Positions 16,425-24,196 of a stretch of 38,153 nt of DNA are shown here, in pieces. Every line of letters begins with the position of its first letter. The stretch's first letter is position 1. The translations under genes and the position numbers were made by a program. Origin of the DNA: Microbacteriaceae bacterium (lineage in GTDB: Bacteria; Actinomycetota; Actinomycetes; Actinomycetales; Microbacteriaceae); contig CANFOX010000002.1 in assembly GCA_947448845.1 (NCBI GenBank), positions 1-38,153 on the forward strand, read 5' to 3'. The notes under the pieces were generated by a model that was given only the letters and a program-made list of their open reading frames with translations, searched no databases and was not told where the DNA came from.

Positions 16425-16880
16425 CTAAGCGCTAGCTTTAGCCAACTTCTTTTGCTTCGGCTCGGTGACTTCGTCGTCGGTTTCTTCTGCTTCAGTTTCT
16501 TCTGCTGGGTCGGCCTCACGCACTAAAACGGTGCGAGTGAAAGCGCTCGAACCCCAGGTGAGGTCGTGGCCCACCGAATCGGCTTCAATTTCAACTGAGG
16601 TTCCGGCTCGCTCTCCGTTATCCCAATCGCGAACCCGAAGTTTGCCGCCAACCAAAATGCGGTCACCCTTCGAAATCGAACCGGCAGCATTAATTGCAAG
16701 CTGACGGAAGGCCGTAACCGTGTACCAGTTGGTGTCACCGTCGATCCAGCGGTTCTGCGAGCGGTCGAAACGACGTTGCGATGAAGCTAGGCGAAATGAG
16801 GTGATTGGCAAACCATCTTGGGTTACCAAATGGCGAGGCGTGGTAGCTACCAAGCCGCTAACTGTGATTGTCTCTGACAT
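16425..16880 (-). CDS. ssb: Single-stranded DNA-binding protein, SsbB-like paralogue
   Basis: A 151-residue OB-fold protein. SETITVSGLVATTPRHLVTQDGLPITSFRLASSQRRFDR, DTNWYTVTAFRQLAINAAGSISKGDRILVGGKLRVRDWDNGERAGTSVEIEADSVGHDL is the SSB core. The acidic protein-interaction tip DDDIPF of the essential SSB is missing; the tail is acidic (EADPAEETEAEETDDEVTE) but ends in the basic KQKKLAKASA. This and its place next to ettA point to the SsbB paralogue (M. tuberculosis Rv2478c), so another ssb should exist beside rpsF/rpsR elsewhere. ATG at 16878-16880 is chosen because AGGAG lies 6 nt upstream; longer frames start inside the leader. Confidence 0.92.
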   Translation of the reverse strand: MSETITVSGLVATTPRHLVTQDGLPITSFRLASSQRRFDRSQNRWIDGDTNWYTVTAFRQLAINAAGSISKGDRILVGGKLRVRDWDNGERAGTSVEIEADSVGHDLTWGSSAFTRTVLVREADPAEETEAEETDDEVTEPKQKKLAKASA

Positions 16881-16997
16881 GCTGTCTCCTTGTTCAGGCG
16901 AGTACCTGTGGGAAGAGCATGGCAAACCAGTTTTCGGCGCATAGGTCGAGATTGAAAACCTGTGAGTAACTTCGCTCGATTGCCGGGCTGTGAATAA

Positions 16998-17519
16998 CTA
17001 GCGCAGGTAGGCAGTGAATGCGGTGCGAGCCTTCGCAACCTTTGGGCCAACTATGGCCACGCAGTAGCCGGCATTCGGGTTTTTGTCCCAGTAGTCCTGG
17101 TGATATTCCTCGCCGACCCAGAACTTGGTAAGAGGCTCGAGGGTGGTAACTATGCCCTCACCCCAGTGCTCGGCAGCTCTAGCGATGGCCGCCTCAAACT
17201 CTGCCTTTTCATGCTGATCGCGATAAAACATGGATGAACGATACTGAGTGCCCACATCGTTACCCTGGCGGTTAAGTTGGCGTGGGTCGTGAATGGTGAA
17301 GAAGCAGTCGAGAATTACTTCGGCAGGAATTATTTTTTCGTCGAAAATTACCTTGGCGACCTCAGCATGACCAGTGTTTCCGTCGCAAACCGCATTGTAG
17401 GTTGGGTTTACCATTTGGCCTCCGGCGTAGCCAACCACCACATCCTGAATGCCTTTGAACTGCATGTAAGCAGAATCGAGACACCAAAAGCAACCGCCAC
17501 CTAGAACAAATTCGCGCAT
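16998..17519 (-). CDS. msrA: Peptide-methionine (S)-S-oxide reductase MsrA
   Basis: A 173-residue enzyme that reduces methionine-S-sulfoxide in proteins using thioredoxin. The catalytic motif GGGCFWC is at residues 7-13 (nucleophile Cys10), followed by the family stretches GYAGGQMVNPTYNAVCDGNTGHAEV and QYRSSMFYRDQHEKA. The EEYHQDYWDKNPN segment near the end is conserved. The ATG lacks a Shine-Dalgarno; TAAAGT lies exactly 6 nt upstream, so the message is probably leaderless. It is divergent from the aldo/keto reductase across only 22 bp. A 117-bp gap without visible features separates it from ssb. Confidence 0.95.
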   Translation of the reverse strand: MREFVLGGGCFWCLDSAYMQFKGIQDVVVGYAGGQMVNPTYNAVCDGNTGHAEVAKVIFDEKIIPAEVILDCFFTIHDPRQLNRQGNDVGTQYRSSMFYRDQHEKAEFEAAIARAAEHWGEGIVTTLEPLTKFWVGEEYHQDYWDKNPNAGYCVAIVGPKVAKARTAFTAYLR

Positions 17520-17525
17520 GTCTCT

Positions 17526-17535
17526 ACTTTAGGCT
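17526..17535. promoter_or_regulatory. Overlapping divergent leaderless -10 elements (msrA and aldo/keto reductase)
   Basis: TAAAGT on the minus strand (17526-17531) lies 6 nt before the msrA ATG, and TAGGCT on the plus strand (17530-17535) lies 6 nt before the reductase ATG. The two hexamers share 2 bp inside the 22-bp intergenic gap. Each -35 region must therefore lie inside the opposite coding sequence. Confidence 0.6.
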
Positions 17536-17541
17536 TTAGAT

Positions 17542-18546
17542 ATGAGCTATCAAGCGGCGGAAACTCGCTATGACCAAATGAAATATCGACGAACTGGGCA
17601 AAGTGGGCTCTTGCTTCCAGAACTTTCACTTGGGCTTTGGCATAGCTTTGGTGATAGCGATTCGTCGCGAACTCAGCGAAAATTACTTCGGCGCGCCTTT
17701 GATTTGGGTATAACCCACTTTGATTTGGCTAACAATTATGGCCCACCCTATGGCTCGGCAGAAGAAAACTTTGGTGATCTTTTTGCCGCTGACTTCACTA
17801 AGCATCGCGACGAACTAGTCGTCTCAACTAAAGCCGGTTATGACATGTGGCCTGGGCCTTACGGGGAATGGGGTTCTCGCAAATACCTTCTGTCTTCGCT
17901 AGACCAGAGCCTCAAGCGCATGCGATTGCCATATGTTGACATCTTTTATTCGCACCGATTCGACCCAAATACCCCGCTTGAAGAAACCATGGGCGCCTTA
18001 GCAAGCGCGGTGCAACAAGGTAAAGCCCTCTACGTTGGAGTATCGAGCTACAACAGCGAACAAACCGAACGCGCCAAGGCTATTTTGGCTGAACACAATG
18101 TTCCGCTATTGATTCACCAACCTCGCTACAACATGTTTGATCGCAATGCCGAAAACGGTCTTCTGACGACTTTGGCTACCGAGGGCATTGGCTGTATTGC
18201 CTTTTCGCCGCTGGCACAGGGGCTTTTGACAGATAAGTACCTTGGCGGCAAAGTTCCTAAAAACTCTCGGGCAGCGCGCAAAAAATATCTACAGCCAGAG
18301 AGCATCAACGAGGTCTACTTGCAGAGAGTTCAGGCGTTAAACGAAATCGCCGCCCAGAGGGGGCAATCTCTGGCTCAATTGGCAGTCTCGTGGATTCTGC
18401 GGCAGCCAACAATAACCTCTGTTCTCATTGGAGCCAGCTCGGCAAGTCAACTTGAAGATAATTACAAAGCCTTGAGTGCCAGCAAGTTCACCCAAACTGA
18501 AATTGAACTTATTGACCAATTTGCAGTTCACGGAACGGCATTCTGA
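17542..18546 (+). CDS. Aldo/keto reductase, YghZ/GPR (AKR14) type
   Basis: A 334-residue NADPH-dependent reductase. The sequence follows E. coli YghZ closely, e.g. LSLGLWHSFGD, THFDLANNYGPPYGSAEENFG, STKAGYDMWPGPYGEWGSRKYLL and FYSHRFDPNTPLEETMGAL. The tetrad is Asp61, Tyr66, Lys97 and His138. YghZ reduces L-glyceraldehyde 3-phosphate and methylglyoxal, so aldehyde detoxification is likely; the true substrate is unproven. It is the first gene of a seven-gene overlapping operon that includes agmatine/putrescine enzymes, where aldehyde reduction could be useful. The ATG has TAGGCT 6 nt upstream, so the operon probably begins with a leaderless message. The next start codon follows the stop without gap. 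Confidence 0.92.
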   Translation: MSYQAAETRYDQMKYRRTGQSGLLLPELSLGLWHSFGDSDSSRTQRKLLRRAFDLGITHFDLANNYGPPYGSAEENFGDLFAADFTKHRDELVVSTKAGYDMWPGPYGEWGSRKYLLSSLDQSLKRMRLPYVDIFYSHRFDPNTPLEETMGALASAVQQGKALYVGVSSYNSEQTERAKAILAEHNVPLLIHQPRYNMFDRNAENGLLTTLATEGIGCIAFSPLAQGLLTDKYLGGKVPKNSRAARKKYLQPESINEVYLQRVQALNEIAAQRGQSLAQLAVSWILRQPTITSVLIGASSASQLEDNYKALSASKFTQTEIELIDQFAVHGTAF

Positions 18547-19485
18547 TTGCGCTTTAGGGGTGCTCCATTCGGTGTGTTTTTTGCACTTGCCGCAGCAATG
18601 TTCTTCGGGTTAAATGCCAGCACATCCAAAATTATTGTTGCTGCCGGAATATCGACAGGTTCGTTAGTTCTTTTTAGGTCTCTTGCCTGCACCCTGCTGG
18701 TTGGCGTTTCACTTGTTCTTACTAAGCCGCAGAGGTTTCGTCTGAGCAAATCTGAAATACCGAAGCTCTTACTGTTTGGGGTGTTTGGCGTGGCCCTAAT
18801 GCAGTGGGCCTACAGTAATGCGGTTTCAAAACTTCCCGTTGGAATAGCCCTTCTAGTTGAATACACCGCGGTTATTTGGGTTCCTTTAGCCTCGAAACTT
18901 TTCTGGAATGAGCGAACCAAACCGCGCCTCTGGGTTGGGGTGGCACTGGTGATCGCCGGTCTTGTTGCCATAAGCCAGATTTGGAACGGCGGGCTAGACG
19001 CCGCCGGGCTTGGCTTTGCTGCCCTTGCGGCGGTGTTATTAAGCGTCTTTTTCTTAATGGGAGAACGCATGCAGCACAACAGAGATTCACTCTCAACCAT
19101 GTTCTACTCGATGTTGGTGTCGAGTGTCTTTTGGTTTTGCCTTTCGCCCTGGTGGCAGTTCGATTCCGGCCGGTTGACGCAACCCGTTAGCCTCGGCGGA
19201 AATCTGGCAGCAGCCACTGTTCCATTTTGGGTTTTGTTGATTTGGGTTGGGGTGGCAGGTTCTTTTATTCCAATGCTGCTGTCATACGCCTCACTGTCAC
19301 TTCTTAGCGCCACCGGAGTCGGCATTGCGTCAACCGCTGAAGTTGTGTTTGCGGCATTATTTGGTTGGATTTGGTTAGGTGAAAAACTAAGTGAACCGCA
19401 ACTTCTTGGCGGCGGTTTGCTGATTGCGGGAATAGTCGTTGCTCAAACTTCAAGACTGAAAAAGGAAGATTATGCCAACATTTGA
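18547..19485 (+). CDS. EamA/DMT-family transporter
   Basis: A 312-residue inner-membrane protein with about ten membrane helices arranged as two EamA repeats (about 10-140 and 150-305). Family marks include VFFALAAAMFFGLNASTSKII, the helix end VALLVEYTAVIWVPLASKLFWNERTKPRLWVGVALVIAGLV and the second-half copy TAEVVFAALFGWIWLGEKLSEPQLLGGGLLIAGIVV. Members export or import metabolites such as amino acids and polyamines. Here the operon context suggests arginine, agmatine or putrescine, which is only an inference. The start is TTG directly after the reductase stop, and the 3' end overlaps the thioredoxin gene by 14 bp. Confidence 0.9.
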   Translation: MRFRGAPFGVFFALAAAMFFGLNASTSKIIVAAGISTGSLVLFRSLACTLLVGVSLVLTKPQRFRLSKSEIPKLLLFGVFGVALMQWAYSNAVSKLPVGIALLVEYTAVIWVPLASKLFWNERTKPRLWVGVALVIAGLVAISQIWNGGLDAAGLGFAALAAVLLSVFFLMGERMQHNRDSLSTMFYSMLVSSVFWFCLSPWWQFDSGRLTQPVSLGGNLAAATVPFWVLLIWVGVAGSFIPMLLSYASLSLLSATGVGIASTAEVVFAALFGWIWLGEKLSEPQLLGGGLLIAGIVVAQTSRLKKEDYANI

Positions 19486-19852
19486 ACTCGGGCTCGAAAA
19501 GTTTGAAGAGACCGTGCTTTCCGACGGAATCACGCTGATTGACTTTTGGGCGGAATGGTGCGGGCCGTGTCGCATGTTTGGTCCAATCTTTGAAGAAGCC
19601 TCAGATGCAAACCCTGATATTCGTTTTGCCAAAGTAGACACCGAAGCCGAGCAACAGCTCTCTGGCGAATTAGGCATCAGCTCGATTCCCACCCTTATGA
19701 TTTTTCGGGATGGTGTGCTGCTCTTCAGCGAAGCTGGCGCACTGCCAAAAGATGCACTCAACGACATAGTTAGCCAAGTGCGAGCATTAGATATGGTCGA
19801 GATCAAAAAGCAAATAGCCGAGGCCGATAAAACGGGTGAAGCACAGAAATGA
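19472..19852 (+). CDS. trxA: Thioredoxin
   Basis: A 126-residue cytoplasmic thioredoxin. The active site WCGPC has Cys30 and Cys33, preceded by LIDFWAEW. The cis-proline is in SIPTLMIF, as expected. A basic/acidic tail of about 15 residues (VEIKKQIAEADKTGEAQK) extends past the usual end. A good ribosome site (AAGGAAG) precedes the ATG, which lies inside the end of the eamA gene. The stop overlaps the decarboxylase start (ATGA). It may serve MsrA (17519) and the glutathione peroxidase-like enzyme (23697), both of which normally use thioredoxin. Whether it is the main cellular TrxA is unknown. Confidence 0.92.
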   Translation: MPTFELGLEKFEETVLSDGITLIDFWAEWCGPCRMFGPIFEEASDANPDIRFAKVDTEAEQQLSGELGISSIPTLMIFRDGVLLFSEAGALPKDALNDIVSQVRALDMVEIKKQIAEADKTGEAQK

Positions 19853-21213
19853 TTTTTGATTCGGCGTCATCGGAATCACTTCAAGAACGAATTTTTGCTT
19901 ATTCGCGCGACCGCATTGCAATGAGCCCACCGCCGCTAGATAACCCTAAGAGTCTGAGGTGGCTTCAAGAAAATGTTCCTCCAACCATCACGGCCCAGGG
20001 TCTTGGCGGGGAAAAAGCGCTTACGTTATTTGAAAACGTGCTCGCCCAGGCTTGCATTTCAACAGATCACCCAGGTTACGTCTCGTTCATTCCGACAGCA
20101 CCAACCGATGCATCAACCCTGTTTGACCTCGTGGTTTCAGCAAGTTCGATCTATGGTGGCTCATGGCTCGAAGGCGCCGGTGCAGTTTATGCAGAGAATC
20201 AAGTACTCGCTTGGTTGGCAAAAGAAGTAGGGCTTCCTGAAACTGCCGGCGGGGTTTTTGTGCAAGGTGGCAGCCTTGGCAATCTCTCGGCCTTGGTTAC
20301 GGCAAGACACCAGGCACAGCAAAAACTAATCGCCGCAGGCTTCCCTTCACCTTCGCGTTGGCGCATTATTTGCAGCGAGGAGGCCCACTCTTCACTGGCC
20401 GCCGCAGCCAGAGTGATGGACATCGACCTGGTAAAAGCCAAGGTTGACGAAACAGGCAGACTGCGTGGGCCAGCTGTCTCTCAAGCGCTAAGCGAAACCG
20501 AGAAAAATTCAGTTTTTGCAATTGTTGCAACGGCAGGTACTACAAACTTTGGAATCGTAGACAACCTGGATGAAGTCGGGCAGATTGCCAACGAAGCTGG
20601 AATTTGGTTTCACATCGATGGCGCTTACGGCCTTGCTGGAATCTTGGCGGCATCCAGTTCTCACCTGTTTGTTGGAAGTCACCGCGCCGATTCGTTCATA
20701 GTTGACCCGCACAAGTGGCTTTTTGCGCCTTTCGATGCTTGCGCTTTGGTTTACCGAAACCCAGACCTGGCACGCGTGGCCCATGCCCAGCACGGTGAAT
20801 ATCTAGACACTCTTACCGATTCCGGTGATTTCAACCCGAGCGATTACGCCTTCAACCTAACCAGGCGAGTAAGGGGTCTACCACTTTGGTTCTCACTGGC
20901 TACTCACGGTGTTGATAAATACCGACAGGCGGTCGAACAAAACATTCAGGTGGTTCGGCAAATCGCCGAAGTGATTCGCCGTGACCCACACCTTGAACTT
21001 GTTCGCGAACCAGAACTCTCGGTTGTGGTTTTCAAAAAACGAGGATGGCAGCTAGCCGACTACGAAGCCTGGTCGAAAAAACTGCTGGAGCGAGGTCAGG
21101 CATTTGTTGTGCCCAGTTCACACCGCGGTGAAGTAAACACCCGGTTTGCAGTGGTGAACCCGGAAACCACACTCGAACTTCTAAAAGAAGTCGTTGAAAG
21201 CATGCACGAATGA
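19849..21213 (+). CDS. PLP-dependent group II decarboxylase, substrate unknown
   Basis: A 454-residue fold-I PLP enzyme of the aromatic-amino-acid/DABA/glutamate decarboxylase group. The PLP lysine is Lys289 in VDPHKWLF. Asp257 and Ala259 in HIDGAYG and the ring-stacking His180 in SEEAHSS are in the expected places. ATAGTTNFGIVDNLDEVG is also typical. Substrate cannot be read from these motifs. The gene overlaps trx upstream and the N-carbamoylputrescine amidase downstream by ATGA, so it is translated with agmatine-to-putrescine enzymes. This suggests arginine as substrate, although known arginine decarboxylases belong to other families. Tyrosine, tryptophan, glutamate or diaminobutyrate remain alternatives. 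Confidence 0.88.
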   Translation: MIFDSASSESLQERIFAYSRDRIAMSPPPLDNPKSLRWLQENVPPTITAQGLGGEKALTLFENVLAQACISTDHPGYVSFIPTAPTDASTLFDLVVSASSIYGGSWLEGAGAVYAENQVLAWLAKEVGLPETAGGVFVQGGSLGNLSALVTARHQAQQKLIAAGFPSPSRWRIICSEEAHSSLAAAARVMDIDLVKAKVDETGRLRGPAVSQALSETEKNSVFAIVATAGTTNFGIVDNLDEVGQIANEAGIWFHIDGAYGLAGILAASSSHLFVGSHRADSFIVDPHKWLFAPFDACALVYRNPDLARVAHAQHGEYLDTLTDSGDFNPSDYAFNLTRRVRGLPLWFSLATHGVDKYRQAVEQNIQVVRQIAEVIRRDPHLELVREPELSVVVFKKRGWQLADYEAWSKKLLERGQAFVVPSSHRGEVNTRFAVVNPETTLELLKEVVESMHE

Positions 21214-22211
21214 AAATCACCGTTGCCAAAGCCCCAGAATCACTGTCAAGGGTTTACCCAGCAACCAGAAAGCCAATTCGAGTAGCACTTGTGCAAACAC
21301 GTTGGCATTCAGATGCGGCCGAGCACGAAGCTGTTCTGACCAGTGGCATTGAGGCCGCCGCCGCCGAAGGTGCCACGATTGTGTTTTTGCCAGAACTTAC
21401 CCTGAGCCGCTACATGGCAGACACCGAACCAACCAACACGCCAAACCTGCTGGCAGAAGCATTGCAGGGCGGCGCTACGCACCAATTCGCCGCCAAGGTT
21501 GCCGCCAAATGTAACATTTTTGTGCATGCATCGCTATACGAGATTCAAGACCGCGAGGATGGCCGCGGGCTGAATGTGGCAATAATTGTGGCGCCATCCG
21601 GTGAAATCATTGCTCGAACACCCAAGTTGCACATACCGGTTACCGCCGGCTACTACGAAGATCGTTACTTTGCGGCGGGGCCGGCAACTGGAAACCCATA
21701 CCCGGTTTACGAGCTCGAACTCGGGGGAAACAAAGCCCGATTTGGTCTACCAACCTGCTGGGATGAATGGTTTGCCGAAACCACCAGAAGCTATTCGCTA
21801 CGCGGTGCCGAGGTGCTGGTTTACCCAACCGCCATTGGCTCGGAACCAGATCACCCAAACTTTGACACCGAGCCCCTCTGGCGCCAAGTGATTATTGGAA
21901 ACGCAATAGCCAACGGCACTTTCATGGTGGTGCCAAACCGCTATGGCAATGAAGGCAATATCGAGTTTTACGGAAGCAGTTTCATCGCTGACCCATACGG
22001 GCGCGTTCTGGCTCGAGCCGGTCGAAGCGGTGACGAAGTTCTCGTTGCAGACCTTGACCTCGACCAGAGGCGAGATTGGCTCGACCTGTTTCCGTTTTTG
22101 GCTACCAGAAGGCCTGACACCTATGGTTCTTTAGTAGAAGTGGTTCGAAACCCGCGCCGCGCCGATGGCCAAGGTGAACTCGGTGGCATTGCCGGGGTCG
22201 ACTTCAGTTGA
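21210..22211 (+). CDS. aguB: N-carbamoylputrescine amidase
   Basis: A 333-residue nitrilase-superfamily hydrolase that splits N-carbamoylputrescine to putrescine, CO2 and ammonia. The catalytic triad is Glu62 (FLPELTLS), Lys139 (TPKLHIP) and Cys183 (PTCWDEWF). The AguB-specific stretches TAGYYEDRYFAAG, CWDEWFAE and YPTAIGSEP are present. An extra N-terminal segment of about 22 residues precedes the usual start IRVALVQT. It may therefore be the natural N-terminus or the start may be slightly later, but the ATGA overlap with the decarboxylase favours this one. It is followed by agmatine deiminase with a TTGA overlap, which makes the pathway assignment strong. Confidence 0.93.
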   Translation: MKITVAKAPESLSRVYPATRKPIRVALVQTRWHSDAAEHEAVLTSGIEAAAAEGATIVFLPELTLSRYMADTEPTNTPNLLAEALQGGATHQFAAKVAAKCNIFVHASLYEIQDREDGRGLNVAIIVAPSGEIIARTPKLHIPVTAGYYEDRYFAAGPATGNPYPVYELELGGNKARFGLPTCWDEWFAETTRSYSLRGAEVLVYPTAIGSEPDHPNFDTEPLWRQVIIGNAIANGTFMVVPNRYGNEGNIEFYGSSFIADPYGRVLARAGRSGDEVLVADLDLDQRRDWLDLFPFLATRRPDTYGSLVEVVRNPRRADGQGELGGIAGVDFS

Positions 22212-23218
22212 GCTGGAGAATGCCCGCCGAATGGCAGCCACACGAATGCACCTGGATGGCTTGGCCTTCGGCAGGCTACACCCTAGGTGAAACCGAAGCA
22301 GACCATGAAACTGCTCGTAAAACCTGGGCAAACGTTGCCAATGCCATTGTTCGGTTTGAGCCGGTGAACATGCTGGTAAACCCCGAAGACGAAACCTTGG
22401 CGGCTAGCTTTCTAAGCCCGGCAGTGAAACTTCATTTGGTTGAACTTGATGATGCCTGGATGCGAGACATTGGGCCAACTTTCGTAACCAACGATTCGGG
22501 TGACGTGGCTGCTGTTGACTGGGTTTTCAACGGATGGGGCCAGCAGCCTTGGGCTAGATGGCAGCGTGACTCGAAGGTTGGCGAGGTGGTTGCGAATCTT
22601 TCTGGCAGGTCACGAATTGCCAGCAGCCTTGTGAACGAGGGCGGCGGAATTCACGTGAATGGTGCTGGAACCATTCTGCTAACCGAAACCGTGCAGCTCG
22701 GCGAGGGTCGTAACCCAAACCTCTCGAAATCAGAAGTTGAAAACGAGCTACGAGCGAAACTTGGAGTGCAAAGAGTCATTTGGGTCAAACGTGGTCTGAC
22801 GCGCGATTATGACGAATTCGGCACCAGGGGTCACATCGACATCGTGGCCTGTTTTGCTGACGAAAACACTATTTTGTATCACGATCAGCAAGATGAACGG
22901 CATCCAGATTTCGCGGTTTCTCAAGAAGTGAAAGCCACTCTAACTGCTGCCGGAACCTTCAAGGTGATTGGCATTCCAGCGCCGAAAAAGCTGCAGGATT
23001 CACACGGACCGGTGGATTACTCTTACATAAATCACTATGTATGCAACGGCGCGGTGATCTTGTGCTCGTTCGACGACGACAACGATGCTGTCGCCAAGAA
23101 AATCTTAGAAAGCACCTACCCTGGTCGTGAAGTTGTCTTGGTTGACTCAACCGCCCTCTTTGAACGCGGGGGCGGAATTCACTGCATCACTCAACAGCAA
23201 CCGAAAGGCAAAAAATGA
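22208..23218 (+). CDS. aguA: Agmatine deiminase
   Basis: A 336-residue enzyme of the guanidine-modifying (peptidyl-arginine deiminase-like) fold converting agmatine to N-carbamoylputrescine and ammonia. The start RMPAEWQPHECTWMAWPS, the DDAWMRDIGPTFV segment, EGGGIHVNGAGTILLTE and the C-terminal RGGGIHCITQQQP with catalytic Cys326 are diagnostic. The TTG at 22208 overlaps the aguB stop (TTGA) and matches the usual N-terminus of actinobacterial members. The ATG four codons later is an alternative, but GGAG is only 1 nt from it. It ends in an ATGA overlap with the next gene. Confidence 0.94.
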   Translation: MSWRMPAEWQPHECTWMAWPSAGYTLGETEADHETARKTWANVANAIVRFEPVNMLVNPEDETLAASFLSPAVKLHLVELDDAWMRDIGPTFVTNDSGDVAAVDWVFNGWGQQPWARWQRDSKVGEVVANLSGRSRIASSLVNEGGGIHVNGAGTILLTETVQLGEGRNPNLSKSEVENELRAKLGVQRVIWVKRGLTRDYDEFGTRGHIDIVACFADENTILYHDQQDERHPDFAVSQEVKATLTAAGTFKVIGIPAPKKLQDSHGPVDYSYINHYVCNGAVILCSFDDDNDAVAKKILESTYPGREVVLVDSTALFERGGGIHCITQQQPKGKK

Positions 23219-23700
23219 GTATCGATAAAGACATCGAGATTGTGAAGCAGCAAGAAGCCGAACTGATTTTCGAGAAGTTCAATGAAACTGCGGCGGTCGA
23301 ACTGGGTAACGTTGCGATTGAACGTGCAGCAAAAGCAAATCAACCGGTAACAGTTGTGGTTCGACTAGGTGGTTCGCCAGTGTTCGTTCAAGCCATGCCC
23401 GGAACGGCCCCGGCAAATTTCTACTGGGCGAATCGAAAAGCAAACCTGGTTGAGCTCTACGGTCAGAGTTCTTACCAACTTGGATTGAATTCAAAAAAGT
23501 CGGGCGATGACCTCGTGGCGGTTGCTGGTCTAAATGCTAACGACTACAGCGCACACGGTGGCTGCTTTCCCATTCGAGTTCAAAACGTCGGGCTCATCGG
23601 CAGCATTACCGTTTCTGGGTTGCCGCAGCGCGAAGACCACATTTTAGTTTCGAACGCCATCGCAACATATCTGAAAGTGAAAATCGCTCAACTCGACTAG
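23215..23700 (+). CDS. UPF0303 / haem-degrading-domain (HbpS/GlcG-like) protein
   Basis: A 161-residue cytoplasmic protein of the UPF0303 family, related to the DUF336 fold of HbpS and GlcG and to yeast Ybr137w. The signature LGNVAIERAAKANQPVTVVVRLGGSPVFVQAMPGTAPANFYWANRKANLVELYGQSSYQLG and the later SAHGGCFPIRVQNVGLIGSITVSGLPQREDHILV fit the family well. Biochemical roles are not settled; haem or small-molecule binding has been suggested for relatives. It is the last gene of the agmatine operon (ATGA overlap with aguA). Its stop codon overlaps the convergent gpx stop by 4 nt. Confidence 0.88.
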   Translation: MSIDKDIEIVKQQEAELIFEKFNETAAVELGNVAIERAAKANQPVTVVVRLGGSPVFVQAMPGTAPANFYWANRKANLVELYGQSSYQLGLNSKKSGDDLVAVAGLNANDYSAHGGCFPIRVQNVGLIGSITVSGLPQREDHILVSNAIATYLKVKIAQLD

Positions 23701-24179
23701 TTGGGCAGGTTTGCCTCTATCATTTCGACAATCTCGGGTGCATCTGGCTTAACCGGTGGCCGAAAACGGTGAATCTCACCGTTTGGTAACACTAGAAACT
23801 TTTCAAAGTTCCAGGTAACCGGCCCGGCCAAGCCGTGAGAATCTTTGGTTTTCACAAGTTCTTTATAGAGAGAATGGCGCTTTTTTCCGTTGACAGCCGA
23901 TTTTTCGGTCATCGGAAAAGTTACGCCCCAAGTGGTTGAACAGTATTCGGCGATCGAATCATTGTCTTTGAGCTCTTGAAGGAATTGACCGGATGGAACG
24001 CCGAGCACGGTGAAACCGCGGGCCGAATATTTTCTCTGAAGAGCCTCGAGCGCTTCATATTGCGGCGATAACCCGCATCGCGAAGCCACATTCACCACGA
24101 GCACAACCTTGCCCGAATAATCTGCGAAGTTTGCCGAGGTTCCGTCTAGCATTGTCAGCGCTACATCTTTGATTGCCAT
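23697..24179 (-). CDS. Glutathione peroxidase-family (thioredoxin-dependent) peroxidase
   Basis: A 160-residue peroxidase that reduces hydrogen and organic peroxides. The tetrad is Cys35 (NVASRCGLS), Gln65 (VPSGQF), Trp123 and Asn124 (VTWNFEKFLV). Cysteine replaces selenocysteine, as in most bacterial members, which usually take electrons from thioredoxin. The usual PCNQF motif reads PSGQF, so one commonly conserved cysteine is missing; Cys80 in AEYC is the only other cysteine. The ATG has no ribosome site but TAGTCT lies 6 nt upstream, so the message is probably leaderless. It is convergent with the agmatine operon that encodes thioredoxin. Confidence 0.92.
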   Translation of the reverse strand: MAIKDVALTMLDGTSANFADYSGKVVLVVNVASRCGLSPQYEALEALQRKYSARGFTVLGVPSGQFLQELKDNDSIAEYCSTTWGVTFPMTEKSAVNGKKRHSLYKELVKTKDSHGLAGPVTWNFEKFLVLPNGEIHRFRPPVKPDAPEIVEMIEANLPN

Positions 24180-24185
24180 TACTGC

Positions 24186-24191
24186 AGACTA
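24186..24191 (-). promoter_or_regulatory. -10 element TAGTCT of a probable leaderless gpx promoter
   Basis: TAGTCT on the minus strand is followed by 6 nt (GCAGTA) and the gpx ATG. It lies in the 17-bp gap downstream of the GNAT gene, so gpx can be transcribed separately. Confidence 0.5.
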
Positions 24192-24196
24192 CTCGC

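Noticed and set aside
16254-16526. 90-codon open frame across the ssb-ettA gap
   Set aside because: It runs over the inverted-repeat element and the 3' end of ssb, has no ribosome site, and its C-terminal part is a shadow of ssb.
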